A stretch of 64,000 bases of DNA, from the NCBI RefSeq assembly GCF_026723765.1, contig NZ_CP113524.1, positions 1,349,001 through 1,413,000 of the forward strand. The letters run 5' to 3'. Origin of the DNA: Lacrimispora xylanolytica. GTDB lineage: Bacteria > Bacillota > Clostridia > Lachnospirales > Lachnospiraceae. The notes beneath the pieces were generated by a model, which was given only the letters and a program-made list of their open reading frames with translations, searched no databases and was not told where the DNA came from. Shown here piece by piece: positions 16,585 through 26,075 of this stretch; position 1 is the stretch's first letter, and each line of letters opens with the position of its first letter. Made by a program: the position numbers and the translations under genes.

Positions 16585-18978
16585 TTATTTTTTTCTGTGC
16601 TTTATTCTGGAATACAATTCATCCAGTTTCTCTATAAGTATTGTAAGATACCGGAACAAGGACTCTGCAGCAAAGGAAAAGACTATGAGTAACAATACAC
16701 ATATCTTGGACATTTCGCTTATTGCAAACAGCTGGTTGAGAAAGATACCGCAAAATACCAATCCAAATATATTAAAAATAAGAATCCCGTATTTAATCCG
16801 ATTGAAAGGTTCACTGATCTTAAACAGTATGATAAAACCTACCACTGCAAGGAGCATGGTGGATGCTGTTGCTATATCATTTTTCGGAAGGGAAAAGACC
16901 TGGCCGCAAATCACAAGAGAGGCCACTGCCAGTACATCGGTCAGACCAGCTGGTAATGCTTTTAACATAACATTTTTAAGGAAATGACCTTCAATCCGCT
17001 TTTTATTTGGCTCTAAAGCAAGCAAGAATCCAGGAATACCAATGGTAAACATGCTGATTAATGAAATCTGAGAAGGCTCCAATGGATATGTGAAGGAAAA
17101 CCACAGAGACAACAGGGCCAGTAACAGGGAAAATATATTCTTAACCAAAAACAAAACGGAAGAGCGTTGCACGTTGTTGACTACTCGTCTTCCTTCCAGC
17201 ACCACATCCGGCATATGAGCGAAATCTGAATCCAGAAGAACAACCTGCGCAGCCTGAGCTGCAGCTTCACTGCCTGAGGCCATTGCCACGCTGCAATCTG
17301 CGTCCTTCATGGCAAGAATATCATTGACACCATCTCCGGTCATTGCAACAGTATGTCCTGCATTTTTCAGTGCCTGTACAAGCAATTGTTTTTGCTTTGG
17401 AGTGACCCGTCCAAATACAGTGTACTGTTCCAGTGCATCAGCCAGCTTGCGATCAGTATTAAGGGTTCCTGCATCTATAAACCGTTCTGCGTTCTCAATG
17501 CCTGCACGTTTAGCAACCTCTGATACCGTTTCCGGATTATCTCCAGATATGACTTTGACGGTGACCCCTTGTTCTTTAAAATAAGAGAAAGTGGTTTTTG
17601 CATTTTCTCGTATGGGATTTGTTAAAACAATGTATCCCAAAGGCACAACTTTGTCCGTAAGCCCATCCTTCATATTGCTGCCGCTGTATTTGCCTAATAC
17701 AAGGACTCGGTGTCCATTTTTAACATAGGAACTGATTTCTGGTGCAATGGTATTATAATCCTCCCGCATAACAAATTCAGGCGCACCAAGGACAAAGTTT
17801 CCGTCCTCGAAGGATATAGCGCTGTACTTGGTGGTGGAAGAAAAGGGAATGATGTTTATAGGCTTTCGTCTTTCTACGTTTATATTTAATTTTTCAGTGT
17901 ACTCTTTTATGGCATGGATGGTAGCATTATCGTTGGCCATTGAAAACGCATAGTCCACTAAAAGTTGTTCCGGATCCTCCGTAATTGAAAGCTCCTGGTT
18001 GGTCAGGCTTTTAATAAACTCATCCACTTCCATTCTTGTTTCGGTTATGGTTCCTGTCTTATCCACACAAAGCACATCGACGCGCGCCAGTGCTTCTATA
18101 CTTTTCATATCATGAAGCAGGATATGTCTCTTCGCTAATCTCATAGTACTTAAGGCCAGTGCTATGGTTGTAAGAAGGTAAAGTCCCTCGGGAATCATTC
18201 CAATCAGGGCTGCCACCATGGAAACAATGCTTTTTTGCATGGTTTCCTGATTCACAACATATCCCTGATAAAATAAAAGTGCACCAATGGGTATGATTCC
18301 GATTCCAATCCATTTAACCAGCTGATTGATAGAACGAATCATTTCCGACTGTTCATCGTTACCCATAGCTTTTGCTTCTGCAGTCAGCTTTGTTATATAA
18401 GAGTCATTTCCAACATGCTCTAATTTTGCATAGCATTGTCCGGCTACTACATAACTGCCCGATAAGAGCTTACTTCCGGTGGTCTTTTCGATCTCATCTG
18501 CTTCCCCAGTTAAAAGAGCTTCGTTGACTTGTACCGTTCCTTCCATTACCACGGCATCTGCGCATATCTGATTTCCTGTTGTTAGTAAAATGATATCATC
18601 CCTTACCAGATTTTCGGATAGGATTTGCTCCTGTGCCCGGTTTCTGATTACGATGGAGTGGGGAGCATTGATAATATTCATTTTATCCAGTATTTGTTTT
18701 GCCCTAAGCTCTTGTACAATTCCGATTATGGTATTGCCAATGATGATGGGCAAAAATGTAAGATTCCGAAATGAACCTACGTAGATTAATAAAATGGATA
18801 TAATGAGAAAAATCAGATTAAAATAGGTCAGAGTATTAGACAGGATAATCTCTTTGACTGATTTTCCTGTTGTGATGGTGGAGCGATTTACAAGCCCTTC
18901 CTCAACTCTTTCCTGAACTTCTGCTTCTGACAGTCCATTTATTATGTTATTTTTTACTTCATCTGATAGATTGTTCAT
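16585..18978 (-). CDS. P-type cation-transporting ATPase (CtpE-like)
   Basis: Start ATG at 18978 chosen because GAGGTG precedes it; an ATG four codons earlier lacks a site. About 797 aa. Signatures: actuator loop NEALLTGEADEIEK, TM4 ion-site MIPEGLYLLTTIALALS, phosphorylation site VDKTGT (Asp near 306), nucleotide-binding KVISGDNPETV and hinge MTGDGVNDILAMKDAD. The PEGL motif and the lack of metal-binding N-terminal domains fit the CtpE/PacL-like branch, where CtpE is a Ca2+ importer. Eight to ten membrane helices. Ion specificity is inferred. Single gene, convergent with the DUF5684 gene. Confidence 0.9.
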   Translation of the reverse strand: MNNLSDEVKNNIINGLSEAEVQERVEEGLVNRSTITTGKSVKEIILSNTLTYFNLIFLIISILLIYVGSFRNLTFLPIIIGNTIIGIVQELRAKQILDKMNIINAPHSIVIRNRAQEQILSENLVRDDIILLTTGNQICADAVVMEGTVQVNEALLTGEADEIEKTTGSKLLSGSYVVAGQCYAKLEHVGNDSYITKLTAEAKAMGNDEQSEMIRSINQLVKWIGIGIIPIGALLFYQGYVVNQETMQKSIVSMVAALIGMIPEGLYLLTTIALALSTMRLAKRHILLHDMKSIEALARVDVLCVDKTGTITETRMEVDEFIKSLTNQELSITEDPEQLLVDYAFSMANDNATIHAIKEYTEKLNINVERRKPINIIPFSSTTKYSAISFEDGNFVLGAPEFVMREDYNTIAPEISSYVKNGHRVLVLGKYSGSNMKDGLTDKVVPLGYIVLTNPIRENAKTTFSYFKEQGVTVKVISGDNPETVSEVAKRAGIENAERFIDAGTLNTDRKLADALEQYTVFGRVTPKQKQLLVQALKNAGHTVAMTGDGVNDILAMKDADCSVAMASGSEAAAQAAQVVLLDSDFAHMPDVVLEGRRVVNNVQRSSVLFLVKNIFSLLLALLSLWFSFTYPLEPSQISLISMFTIGIPGFLLALEPNKKRIEGHFLKNVMLKALPAGLTDVLAVASLVICGQVFSLPKNDIATASTMLLAVVGFIILFKISEPFNRIKYGILIFNIFGLVFCGIFLNQLFAISEMSKICVLLLIVFSFAAESLFRYLTILIEKLDELYSRIKHRKK

Positions 18979-18990
18979 GCTGCACCTCAT

Positions 18991-19360
18991 TGATATTTTT
19001 ACCGGACTTATAGAACATCTTCCATAATCGTAATATGCTTCAAAATGTAGAATTATCTATGATTAAGTCGTGAATCATAATGTACATTACAAGTTTCATT
19101 CTGAATTTTTGACAGCTAATTTATACAAAAATACTTTATTTTTTGAAATAACATTTTTATTGTATATAATAATCATGAAAACTACAACGAAAGTATTCTT
19201 AAACTATCATGAAAATATTCTAAAGCGTTCATTATTATTCTTGAAAGGTTACCCCGTTTATCGGATGATTTTATATTGTTCATTTAAAAGGGAGGAGGTT
19301 ATTTTTGATGGAAGAGCCGAGATAAGAATTAGATAAACTTATGGGATTAGTGATTCATTA
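18991..19360. other. Intergenic region, no convincing gene
   Basis: AT-rich 370 bp. An 88-codon frame from 19070 has no binding site. At about 19290 a very strong GGGAGGAGG precedes an ATG that opens only five codons, perhaps the remnant of a lost small gene. Confidence 0.45.
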
Positions 19361-19403
19361 AAACCCACATAAACAGCGTTTTTTAGAAACGTATTTATGT
19401 GGG
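19361..19403 (-). terminator. Terminator after DUF4397 gene
   Basis: CCCACATAAA (19364-19373) pairs with TTTATGTGGG (19394-19403); read on the minus strand the stem is followed by TTTTAAT. Confidence 0.85.
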
Positions 19404-19417
19404 CCATTGAATTCATT

Positions 19418-20077
19418 TTATTGGTATTCACCATCAGTAGCAATAACTGCTTCCAGTGGTGGCGTATCTCCAACAAGACCGACTGCGAAAATGGTATAAA
19501 TAGCACCTGGCGTAAGATACACATCTGGTATTGTTAATACAACTTGATTGCCTCCTGCTGGTCTGACTTGAAGGGTATAGGTTCCAGGATTTACAGCAAT
19601 GTAATCAGTAAATTGAGTATAGGACACATTTTCAAAGAGTTTCGTTCCATCTGTCAGTGTGATGTCTACAGCTGGAGCATTTGGAGACAGATGTACAAAA
19701 CGTACATAGGAAGCATTTCCCATTCCCATTGGCATATTTGGCGTGAACATTTCAGGAATAGCCATTAAACCTATATTGGCTAATTCGCCTGCAGCCGCAA
19801 CCGTAAATGCGCTGTCTTGAGGAATTGTCACATTTGTATCTATGACAGCGTTTGTTTGATTGCCTGCGGGAAATACCTGTATCTGGTAATTACCAGGTAC
19901 AATGGGAAGATAACTGGTTAATTGTTTATAGGAAAGTCCTTCTGCAATTAAATTATTATTTGCATAGATGTCCACGGCAGGAGCATCAGGGGAAGCGTGA
20001 AGAATTCTTATGAATGACATCTGATATGCAGGCTGCATGGAAAAATAAGAGTTTCCTTGATGGGTATACATATACAT
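19418..20077 (-). CDS. DUF4397 tandem-domain protein
   Basis: A 219-aa protein with two copies of the DUF4397 beta-sandwich: SFIRILHASPDAPAVDIYAN (about 21-40) and SYVRFVHLSPNAPAVDITLT (about 123-142), each followed by a Y-x-x-x-P-G-x-Y-x-x-Q-V-x-P-A-G segment (VPGNYQIQVFPAG, NPGTYTLQVRPAG). DUF4397 proteins are usually exported and envelope-associated; here no signal peptide is visible and the N-terminus is Tyr/Met/Gln-rich (MYMYTHQGNSYFSMQPAYQM), which recalls spore-surface proteins. Monocistronic. Confidence 0.88.
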   Translation of the reverse strand: MYMYTHQGNSYFSMQPAYQMSFIRILHASPDAPAVDIYANNNLIAEGLSYKQLTSYLPIVPGNYQIQVFPAGNQTNAVIDTNVTIPQDSAFTVAAAGELANIGLMAIPEMFTPNMPMGMGNASYVRFVHLSPNAPAVDITLTDGTKLFENVSYTQFTDYIAVNPGTYTLQVRPAGGNQVVLTIPDVYLTPGAIYTIFAVGLVGDTPPLEAVIATDGEYQ

Positions 20078-20356
20078 GGTTTTCGACCTTATGATCTTTG
20101 ATATATATTATGAAAGAAGATTTGCAATGCTACCATTAATTTAGATGCTTTAAGAATATGTTACGTGTTTGAAACATCGTTTTGTTGAACCTTTGCCAAC
20201 CGTCCAGTAGCAATATGTGTTCTACTGCTTAGATAAATTTGTTACATTCCTTCCTAAGTGGGGAAGTGCTTGTGGACAGGACTGTGTTCTTAATGCGTAA
20301 TAGAATGATTTTTTCTCATTCCTCTTTTCTATATCAAATCTAGCGTATTAAGTCAT
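20078..20356. other. Intergenic region between two minus-strand genes
   Basis: About 280 bp that should hold the promoter of the DUF4397 gene. A short inverted repeat GGAATGAG / TCATTC occurs near 20304-20324. No open frame with a binding site. Confidence 0.4.
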
Positions 20357-20394
20357 AAAAATCCCTTCAAACTAGTAAGTCTGAAGGGATTTTT
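20357..20394 (-). terminator. Terminator after SPFH gene
   Basis: AAAAATCCCTTCA (20357-20369) pairs with TGAAGGGATTTTT (20382-20394), a perfect 13-bp stem with T-run. Confidence 0.93.
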
Positions 20395-20437
20395 GCGTAA
20401 TAAAATTTAAAAAAATTTCAATGCAATGTCTCATTTT

Positions 20438-22531
20438 TTATTCATTAGCCTTGTCGATATTAGCTTCTGCATTTTTTGTAGATTCTATTTCCGTACGATC
20501 TACACCCTGGCCTTGGTTTGGCTTTGCGATAGAACCAATTGCTTGAGCAGTAGTAGTATTAGTTTTAGCAGAGGATTGAGAATTATGTTCCAAAGATACG
20601 CCAAGCTTATCCAATGTAATGAATTTAAGCAGGGTATCCATAACGGTGCTATTTCCGCCGGAATTGCTTGCAGAACCGTTTTCGCCACTTCCCATCTGTA
20701 CAACAGTCTTGGGAACGATATCGACGGTTGTGTTTTTAATTGCATCAGTCAGCTTATCGGTAACCTCTTGAATGACTCTAAATTCAGCACCACCATAAGC
20801 TTTGACCTGGGCTTCAATGGCCTGAGCCTTGGCCAGACCGACATTTGATTCCTTAAAAGCTTCTGCTTCGCCTTCCAGCTTGATCTTGGAAGCATTAGCT
20901 TTTGCCAGTGCAATAATCTGATTCGACTCCTGTTCTGCACGGCTTGCAAGAGCCGCACCATTGTTACCCTCTATTTCAATCTGAATTTTGGATTTGGTGA
21001 GGAAACTCTGCTGTTCTGCAATGGCCTGTGCTTCACGCAGGGATTTTTCACTTTCCGCTGCGGATTGCTGCTTTTGGTAGGTGACCTTTTTTTCTTCGGC
21101 AATCTGACGTTCCCTAAGCTGCATCAAAATGTTTTCGATTTGGGTATCGGCTACTGTTGTTTTAGGGGTGCCAATTAAAACTTCCTCTAATTGAAGATTA
21201 TATTTTTCGAATTTTTCCTTCATTTCTAAGACTGCCCGCTCTCGAATGGCACTACGTTCCTGTATTAGCTCAATCAGCGTTTTCGTCTGTGCCACATCTT
21301 TAAAATATGCGCTGACCAGCGGATCAAGCGACTGGTTTACCAGCATACCGATATCACCAAAGCGTTGAATGACCCACGGTGCCTGCTTGTAGTCAATATG
21401 CATTACAACGGAGAGAGGGAGTGACGGCTCAAATGCATCCTTGGTGATAATATCCACCTCAGTGAGATTTTCATCATACTTATGATCTCCAGTTTCAGTT
21501 TTGTTCCATTTTAAAATAATATTAGTAGTTGGAACGAGTACAACTTTACCAGCATCGGTATTAAACGCATATTTACCAGGCATCAGAGGTTTTTCAAGTA
21601 CGCCTTTTGATCCAACGCTGACAAGTTCCCCGTGCTTATAGTTTTCTCCCGAGGTATCCACGCCTTCGCGGCCAAAGAAAGAAACTACAACGCCTACAAA
21701 GCCAATGGGGACGACTGTTTTAGGCCGGAATTCCACCGTAGCAAATAGGCGGTTAATATAATAGGTGCCATCCGTTAATACCTGAATCTGTTTTCCTCGT
21801 CTGCCGCCAAGTTCCAGAAATTTCTCAGGGTCCTGAAAGCTGGCATGCTCTTCGCCCATATCCGGAGCAATAATCTCTCCTTGCTGAATCGACGTTCCGT
21901 CATGCACCGTGACAATGCCCATCATATCACTGGATTCATTGCCTTTGCCCATGATAACGACAGGTGTAAACCCATCCCTGTCAATCAAGGTTTTCTGCAT
22001 ACTCACCAATTCATTTTGCTCCTGCTTGGAATTACCGGATATAGATTTAATGCTATTGGGGGTAATTACAATAAACTGAGCCAGATTGATGGCATATGTT
22101 CCTTCTCTCAAAATCCCTCTCTGAGGACCCCGCTGACCACCGTTTTTAAGAAATCCCGAGACATCCTGAAAATTGTTTGCTTCCTCCACAATACGTCCCA
22201 ACGTCTGCACCGGGGAGAGGGGAGAACCGTCACGGGCAAATAAATAGGCAATTTGTCCCTGGGGGATGGTGATAAGGGGGTATTTATGTATCTTGTACAT
22301 GAGAACGGATTTGAAATGGATGCCACCACGCAGCAGTCCAGGCGCATAACCAGCTTCCCCGTTCAGCGCTATAATGGAATCCTTAAGAGAACCTTTAGGA
22401 CTCCACCATTTTTCAACGACAGCCACCTCATTAGAACTGATGACTCTTAACCCAAGGATTTTGAAAATGAGCAGGTAAAGCAACACAAGTATTCCAACAG
22501 TAGTTCCTGCTATCATTAGCCATTGTTCCAT
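20438..22531 (-). CDS. SPFH/flotillin-like membrane-anchored protein
   Basis: A 697-aa protein behind AGGAGG. An N-terminal membrane helix (about 4-26, IAGTTVGILVLLYLLIFKI) is followed by beta-rich SPFH regions (SNEVAVVEKW, LRGGIHFKSVLMYKIHK, PIGFVGVVVSFFGREG). A long Ala/Glu/Gln-rich coiled coil (about 460-590, with REAQAIAEQQ and AKANASKIKLEGEAEAF) precedes a low-complexity Ser/Asn tail. This is the architecture of flotillin-like scaffolding proteins of membrane microdomains. It is larger than YuaG/FloT (about 510 aa). Monocistronic, no NfeD partner alongside. Confidence 0.88.
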   Translation of the reverse strand: MEQWLMIAGTTVGILVLLYLLIFKILGLRVISSNEVAVVEKWWSPKGSLKDSIIALNGEAGYAPGLLRGGIHFKSVLMYKIHKYPLITIPQGQIAYLFARDGSPLSPVQTLGRIVEEANNFQDVSGFLKNGGQRGPQRGILREGTYAINLAQFIVITPNSIKSISGNSKQEQNELVSMQKTLIDRDGFTPVVIMGKGNESSDMMGIVTVHDGTSIQQGEIIAPDMGEEHASFQDPEKFLELGGRRGKQIQVLTDGTYYINRLFATVEFRPKTVVPIGFVGVVVSFFGREGVDTSGENYKHGELVSVGSKGVLEKPLMPGKYAFNTDAGKVVLVPTTNIILKWNKTETGDHKYDENLTEVDIITKDAFEPSLPLSVVMHIDYKQAPWVIQRFGDIGMLVNQSLDPLVSAYFKDVAQTKTLIELIQERSAIRERAVLEMKEKFEKYNLQLEEVLIGTPKTTVADTQIENILMQLRERQIAEEKKVTYQKQQSAAESEKSLREAQAIAEQQSFLTKSKIQIEIEGNNGAALASRAEQESNQIIALAKANASKIKLEGEAEAFKESNVGLAKAQAIEAQVKAYGGAEFRVIQEVTDKLTDAIKNTTVDIVPKTVVQMGSGENGSASNSGGNSTVMDTLLKFITLDKLGVSLEHNSQSSAKTNTTTAQAIGSIAKPNQGQGVDRTEIESTKNAEANIDKANE

Positions 22532-23304
22532 AAATAATTCCTCCTACTATAATGTTATTGATCCGTTGATAATGCTTTGTGTAGAGTGTTCCGTAGCTTT
22601 TGGGGTAAAACGTTTCCTTTTTACAGTGTAAAGCACCACCCAGCTTTCCATAATGACACATGGTGAGATATCCACTCTTATGAAGAGAAAATCAACGATA
22701 ATTTGCTCACTTAACGATAAAAGATAAGGGGTAAGCAAATTTGCCTTGAAATTAGTTTGGATATGGTGTATGAGTTTTGAACATTAAGGAAGCATTAAGT
22801 CATTTTTTTATTTATTATTTTGAAATGAGATAGTTATTATTTCTACTATCTTAATGAGATAATACTCCTTATAATTTCAAATATCAATATTGATTTTCTA
22901 ATATATACTCATAGGTCGTATCCTGTTCCAGACGATATCTATATTGGGATATAAAAAGAAAGTGGGCAACTTCAAGATAGCTGAGTTGTCCACGATTTCG
23001 AGGTAAGCATTAGTTGAATAAAGTATATTTGTTTTATCAGGGTGATTTAGAGATGATAGGTGTATAAATGACCATTACCGCATGTTAAAATTCATGACAA
23101 CGCTCATTATAAAACTCAAAATCGGGCTTTGTATCGTCAAATTCAAAAACGCTGTTCCGTGCACACCTGGGAAAGGGTGGTAATTCGGAGCCGGGCTTAA
23201 TAAAGAAACAATATCATTTTAGATTTCATATTTCGTGCAATCACGTGTTGTGTTGATGGGTAAATTCATGCCTTTTAATTAAAAATTAATAAATCTGGAA
23301 ACGC
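22532..23304. other. Long intergenic region, probably decayed sequence
   Basis: About 770 bp without a supported gene. A hairpin GTGG-CAACT / AGTTG-CCAC lies near 22962-22994. On the minus strand around 23220-23095 a short frame reads ARNSVFEFDDTKPDFEFYNE and ends at a stop, looking like the C-terminus of a lost gene. Confidence 0.45.
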
Positions 23305-23347
23305 AAAAGCCCTGATATATACAATAATCTCTTGCATATACCAGGGT
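23305..23347 (-). terminator. Terminator of tRNA-Val
   Basis: CCCTGATATATAC pairs with GCATATACCAGGG with one mismatch; on the minus strand the stem ends in CTTTT, directly downstream of the tRNA. Confidence 0.8.
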
Positions 23348-23354
23348 TGAAAAG

Positions 23355-23427
23355 TGGAGACAACAGGACTCGAACCTGCGACCCTCTACACGTCAAGCAG
23401 ATGCTCTCCCAGCTGAGCTATGTCTCC
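23355..23427 (-). tRNA. tRNA-Val (GAC)
   Basis: Cloverleaf on the minus strand, 73 nt: acceptor GGAGACA / TGTCTCC with discriminator A; D-arm GCTC-AGCTGGGA-GAGC; anticodon arm TCTGC-TTGACGT-GTAGA with anticodon GAC; T-arm GCAGG-TTCGAGT-CCTGT. CCA is not encoded (CTT follows). Confidence 0.96.
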
Positions 23428-23485
23428 ATATAGGAATTGTAACTGAAAGAGTAGAAAAAGGCAAGCAATATTGTTGTTATAGCGA

Positions 23486-23542
23486 CTATTTCTAATCGAC
23501 ATTTTATTTGCAATTTCGCAAGGCTTTTATATAAAAAACACC
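23486..23542 (+). repeat. 57-bp direct repeat, copy 1
   Basis: Begins CTATTTCTAATCGACATTTT and ends AAAAAACACC. It matches 24653-24710 in the same orientation with only a few substitutions and one length change. The two copies bracket the acetyltransferase and cold-shock genes. Confidence 0.8.
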
Positions 23543-23602
23543 GGCAATGGGCGATGCTTAGAAAGTCCGAGTGTAAGATATCAATATAAAGAAGACAGCA
23601 AA

Positions 23603-24028
23603 TCACGGTAATTTGAAGGTACAGAGATAACGAACAGTGTCCGGATATTTTTCACCTAAGGATACTATCTGAAAGCCACATTTTCGGTAGAATCCAATAG
23701 AGCCATCGTCTGTTTCAGCTTTTATTATACTACAATTGAGATTTTTCGACGCAAAGGCTATCAGTTTTGATGCAACCCCTTTACTTCTAACAGATGGATT
23801 GGTAGCAATGCTCATAATTTCATATTCGTCATTGATTAGGTGCTTCAGAATAATTACACCGCAAGGAATGCCATTAACATTACAGGCAAAAGCAAAAATA
23901 TCGGCGTCTGTCTCATATTTGTGGGCAAGACTATTCATTTTTTCTTCCGTAGGCATGTACTGACTAAGGGAGATAATATCTAAAATGCGCTTATCATGAA
24001 GATTACCACTAATATTAATAAAATTCAT
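23603..24028 (-). CDS. GNAT-family N-acetyltransferase
   Basis: A 141-aa protein with a good AGGAGG before its ATG. GNAT core: EYEIMSIATNPSVRSKGVAS (motif A, with the Q/RxxGxG/A pyrophosphate loop as RSKGVA) and IGFYRKCGFQIV (motif B). It transfers acetyl from acetyl-CoA to an unknown amine. It lies inside the segment bracketed by the 57-bp repeats, so may have moved with it. Confidence 0.88.
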   Translation of the reverse strand: MNFINISGNLHDKRILDIISLSQYMPTEEKMNSLAHKYETDADIFAFACNVNGIPCGVIILKHLINDEYEIMSIATNPSVRSKGVASKLIAFASKNLNCSIIKAETDDGSIGFYRKCGFQIVSLGEKYPDTVRYLCTFKLP

Positions 24029-24220
24029 ATTATGACCTCCTTATGTATCTTACGATTATGCGAATAACAAAATATCTTATGACTGTATAGAACACTATTT
24101 TAAAGCAGTATTCATAAAATATAATTTCGGCAATTAAAATATTGTTCCAAGTGATGTATATAAGAGAATTAAGAATAATTTATAGCTAAGAAATGGTTCT
24201 TTCGCTTCTGTTTAGATAAC

Positions 24221-24252
24221 AAAAAAAGACCACTCATGAGCAGTCTTTTTAT
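24221..24252 (-). terminator. Terminator after cold-shock gene
   Basis: AAAAAGAC (24223-24230) pairs with GTCTTTTT (24243-24250), with an internal CTCATGAG palindrome; T-run on the minus strand. Confidence 0.75.
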
Positions 24253-24260
24253 CACTTAGT

Positions 24261-24461
24261 TTATGCGAGACAAACATTAACGGCCTGTGGCCCACGATTA
24301 TCCTCTGCAATATCAAATGTTACAGATTGTCCATCTTCTAATGATTTATAACCGTCCATAGCAAGACCTGAGAAATGAACGAAATATTTTGTGCCTCGTC
24401 CGTCGCTGATAAAACCAAAACCTTTTTGTGAATTAAACCATTTTACAGTACCTTTATTCAT
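24261..24461 (-). CDS. csp: Cold-shock protein, CspA family
   Basis: A 66-aa single cold-shock domain: [18 protein letters not shown] (RNP1 KGFGFI) and KYFVHFSGL (RNP2, with Tyr instead of the usual Val at the first position). It binds single-stranded RNA/DNA as a cytoplasmic RNA chaperone. GGAGG-type site upstream. A 500-bp gap upstream, with AT-rich sequence and no gene, can hold a long cold-shock leader. Confidence 0.95.
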   Translation of the reverse strand: MNKGTVKWFNSQKGFGFISDGRGTKYFVHFSGLAMDGYKSLEDGQSVTFDIAEDNRGPQAVNVCLA

Positions 24462-24652
24462 TAAAGATACCTCCTTAAATTAAATTTATATTAGCTAAAA
24501 CTAAAAATCGCATATATAAGTAAATCATCAATAGAATAATGACTTACCAATATATGCGAAATCAAGACTTTATTAAAATACTATTTTAATGTAACACAAT
24601 AATTAGTATAAGTCAATAAGGATTTTAAAAAGTAATAAATAATAAATAGAGC

Positions 24653-24710
24653 CTATTTCTAATCGACATTTTATTTGTAATTTCGTAAGGCTATTTTATA
24701 AAAAAACACC
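24653..24710 (+). repeat. 57-bp direct repeat, copy 2
   Basis: Second copy of the repeat at 23486. It sits within the 24462-24974 gap, which otherwise shows only AT-rich sequence and the promoter at 24902. Confidence 0.8.
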
Positions 24711-24901
24711 AGTGATCTTATCAGTTAAATCTTTCAGCATCCACTTTTAGCACATACTAAACGGAAGTGTATACCTCACAAAATATTAATAGTAAAGTGA
24801 GAACAATAGATAATTACTGCCAGTAAAGGAAGAGTACATTGAAGAAGTAATGAGTAAATAAAATGCTGATTAATAAGTAGGTATACATAACGTTTATTAA
24901 G

Positions 24902-24930
24902 ATGACAATATATAAAAAATATGGTATAAT
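24902..24930 (+). promoter_or_regulatory. Sigma-A promoter of the toxin-like gene
   Basis: ATGACA (24902-24907), 17-base spacer, TATAAT (24925-24930), about 45 bases before the start codon. Confidence 0.7.
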
Positions 24931-24974
24931 TTCCATGTGACTATCAAAAAAACACAGAATTGAAGGGGGTTTTT

Positions 24975-25652
24975 ATGAAAAAGACAAAAAGGTTGTTGAC
25001 ACTGTTACTTGCATTTGTTATGTTAATGAGCACAAATGTTACTGCTTTTGCAAGTAATACAACCACACTAAGCATTGAAACAATTAATGCCAATGATTAT
25101 ATCTACGTAAACGGTAAATATTTTTCACAAAAAGAATTTACTGATTTACTTAATGCAACAACTCCTGAAAAGAGTTTAGTTAAGCAAAGTAATCAAAACA
25201 AATCTTCTACTACACTAATGGCAGGACCAGGAATTGTTGCAGTCTATTTTGTTCCCGGCCTAGGTGAAGTTGCTTTATTAGCTACTGGTGTTATAGTTAT
25301 TGGCGCGGTAGGTTATGCGGCCGGAACTTGGGCTTATGACACTTTTCATAATTGGTTAAAAACTTCTGCGAAACAAGAAGCGAAAGATGCTGCTGATTCT
25401 GTATCTAACAAAGTTAAAGTTAGTGGTTCTAACGACAAAATCGATTTAGGTCAATTTACGGATAAAAACGGAAATACACCAAAAAATAAAAAATCTGGTG
25501 TGTTTACTAGCAAAAAAGATAATAGATATACCATTGAAAAAGATACCGCCGGGCATTCAGGATATGATGGAACAGTCAAAGCATGGAAACTATTTTTAAG
25601 TGGAAAACGTGTTGCTTCTCTGAATTCCGCTGGTAAAATAGTAGGTAAATAA
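24975..25652 (+). CDS. Candidate secreted toxin with Gly-rich membrane segment
   Basis: ATG at 24975 behind GAAGGGGG. The 225-aa product has a signal peptide (MKKTKRLLTLLLAFVMLMST, cleavage near AFA-SN) and a 60-residue polar spacer. A hydrophobic Gly-rich stretch (GIVAVYFVPGLGEVALLATG, then VIVIGAVGYAAGTWAYDT, about 75-112) resembles the linker of polymorphic toxins. A basic linker precedes the C-terminal domain of about 50 residues with YTIEKDTAGHSGYDG, VKAWKLFLSGKRVASL and a terminal GKIVGK. That His/Lys-rich pattern is reminiscent of compact C-terminal toxin domains of contact or secreted polymorphic toxins (inference, no search). The next gene starts 19 bases on with its own AGGAGG, as expected for an immunity protein. 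Confidence 0.7.
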   Translation: MKKTKRLLTLLLAFVMLMSTNVTAFASNTTTLSIETINANDYIYVNGKYFSQKEFTDLLNATTPEKSLVKQSNQNKSSTTLMAGPGIVAVYFVPGLGEVALLATGVIVIGAVGYAAGTWAYDTFHNWLKTSAKQEAKDAADSVSNKVKVSGSNDKIDLGQFTDKNGNTPKNKKSGVFTSKKDNRYTIEKDTAGHSGYDGTVKAWKLFLSGKRVASLNSAGKIVGK

Positions 25653-25670
25653 TGAGGAGGATTAAACTAG

Positions 25671-25901
25671 ATGTTCACATATAAACTTGGAGAATGGACG
25701 TTAGAATTTACACAAGAATATCGAATAGTTCAAGATGGTACGAACGCTGTTGTAATTGATGATGAACGAACCGCATTAGTTTTGATTAGTTTAAAATCTA
25801 ATGGAAACATTTGTATAGAGCGTACTTATTATGCCATGATTTGTGAAATAAACGCAACAGAGCATAAAATCACTTTTAATAGTACCGAAGATATAGCTTA
25901 A
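25671..25901 (+). CDS. Candidate immunity protein for the preceding toxin
   Basis: A 76-aa small cytoplasmic protein, acidic at the termini: MFTYKLGEWTLEFTQEYRIV ... AEHK-like EINATEHKITFNSTEDIA, predicted mostly beta. It sits 19 bases after the toxin-like gene behind GAGGAGG, and the pair shares one terminator. Immunity function is inferred only from position, size and lack of export signals. Confidence 0.6.
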   Translation: MFTYKLGEWTLEFTQEYRIVQDGTNAVVIDDERTALVLISLKSNGNICIERTYYAMICEINATEHKITFNSTEDIA

Positions 25902-25915
25902 TAATTACATTTAGA

Positions 25916-25943
25916 AGAACAGAGCAAAGGCTCTGTTCTTTTT
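25916..25943 (+). terminator. Terminator of the toxin/immunity pair
   Basis: AGAACAGAGC (25916-25925) pairs with GCTCTGTTCT (25930-25939), perfect stem, then TTTT. Confidence 0.93.
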
Positions 25944-26075
25944 CTAAAATATACCTCTTATAGTCGTAAGTATGAAGTGGAGTTTAACCAGACAATAAAA
26001 ACAAGATTTAATTAACTATTAACACCTCTATCGTATCATAAGTAATGATGATATATCAAATTAGGAGGATTGATT

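Noticed and set aside
23095-23220. Minus-strand frame ARNSVFEFDDTKPDFEFYNE as a gene
   Set aside because: Only about 40 codons, bounded by stops and without a start; kept only as a possible remnant inside the intergenic entry.
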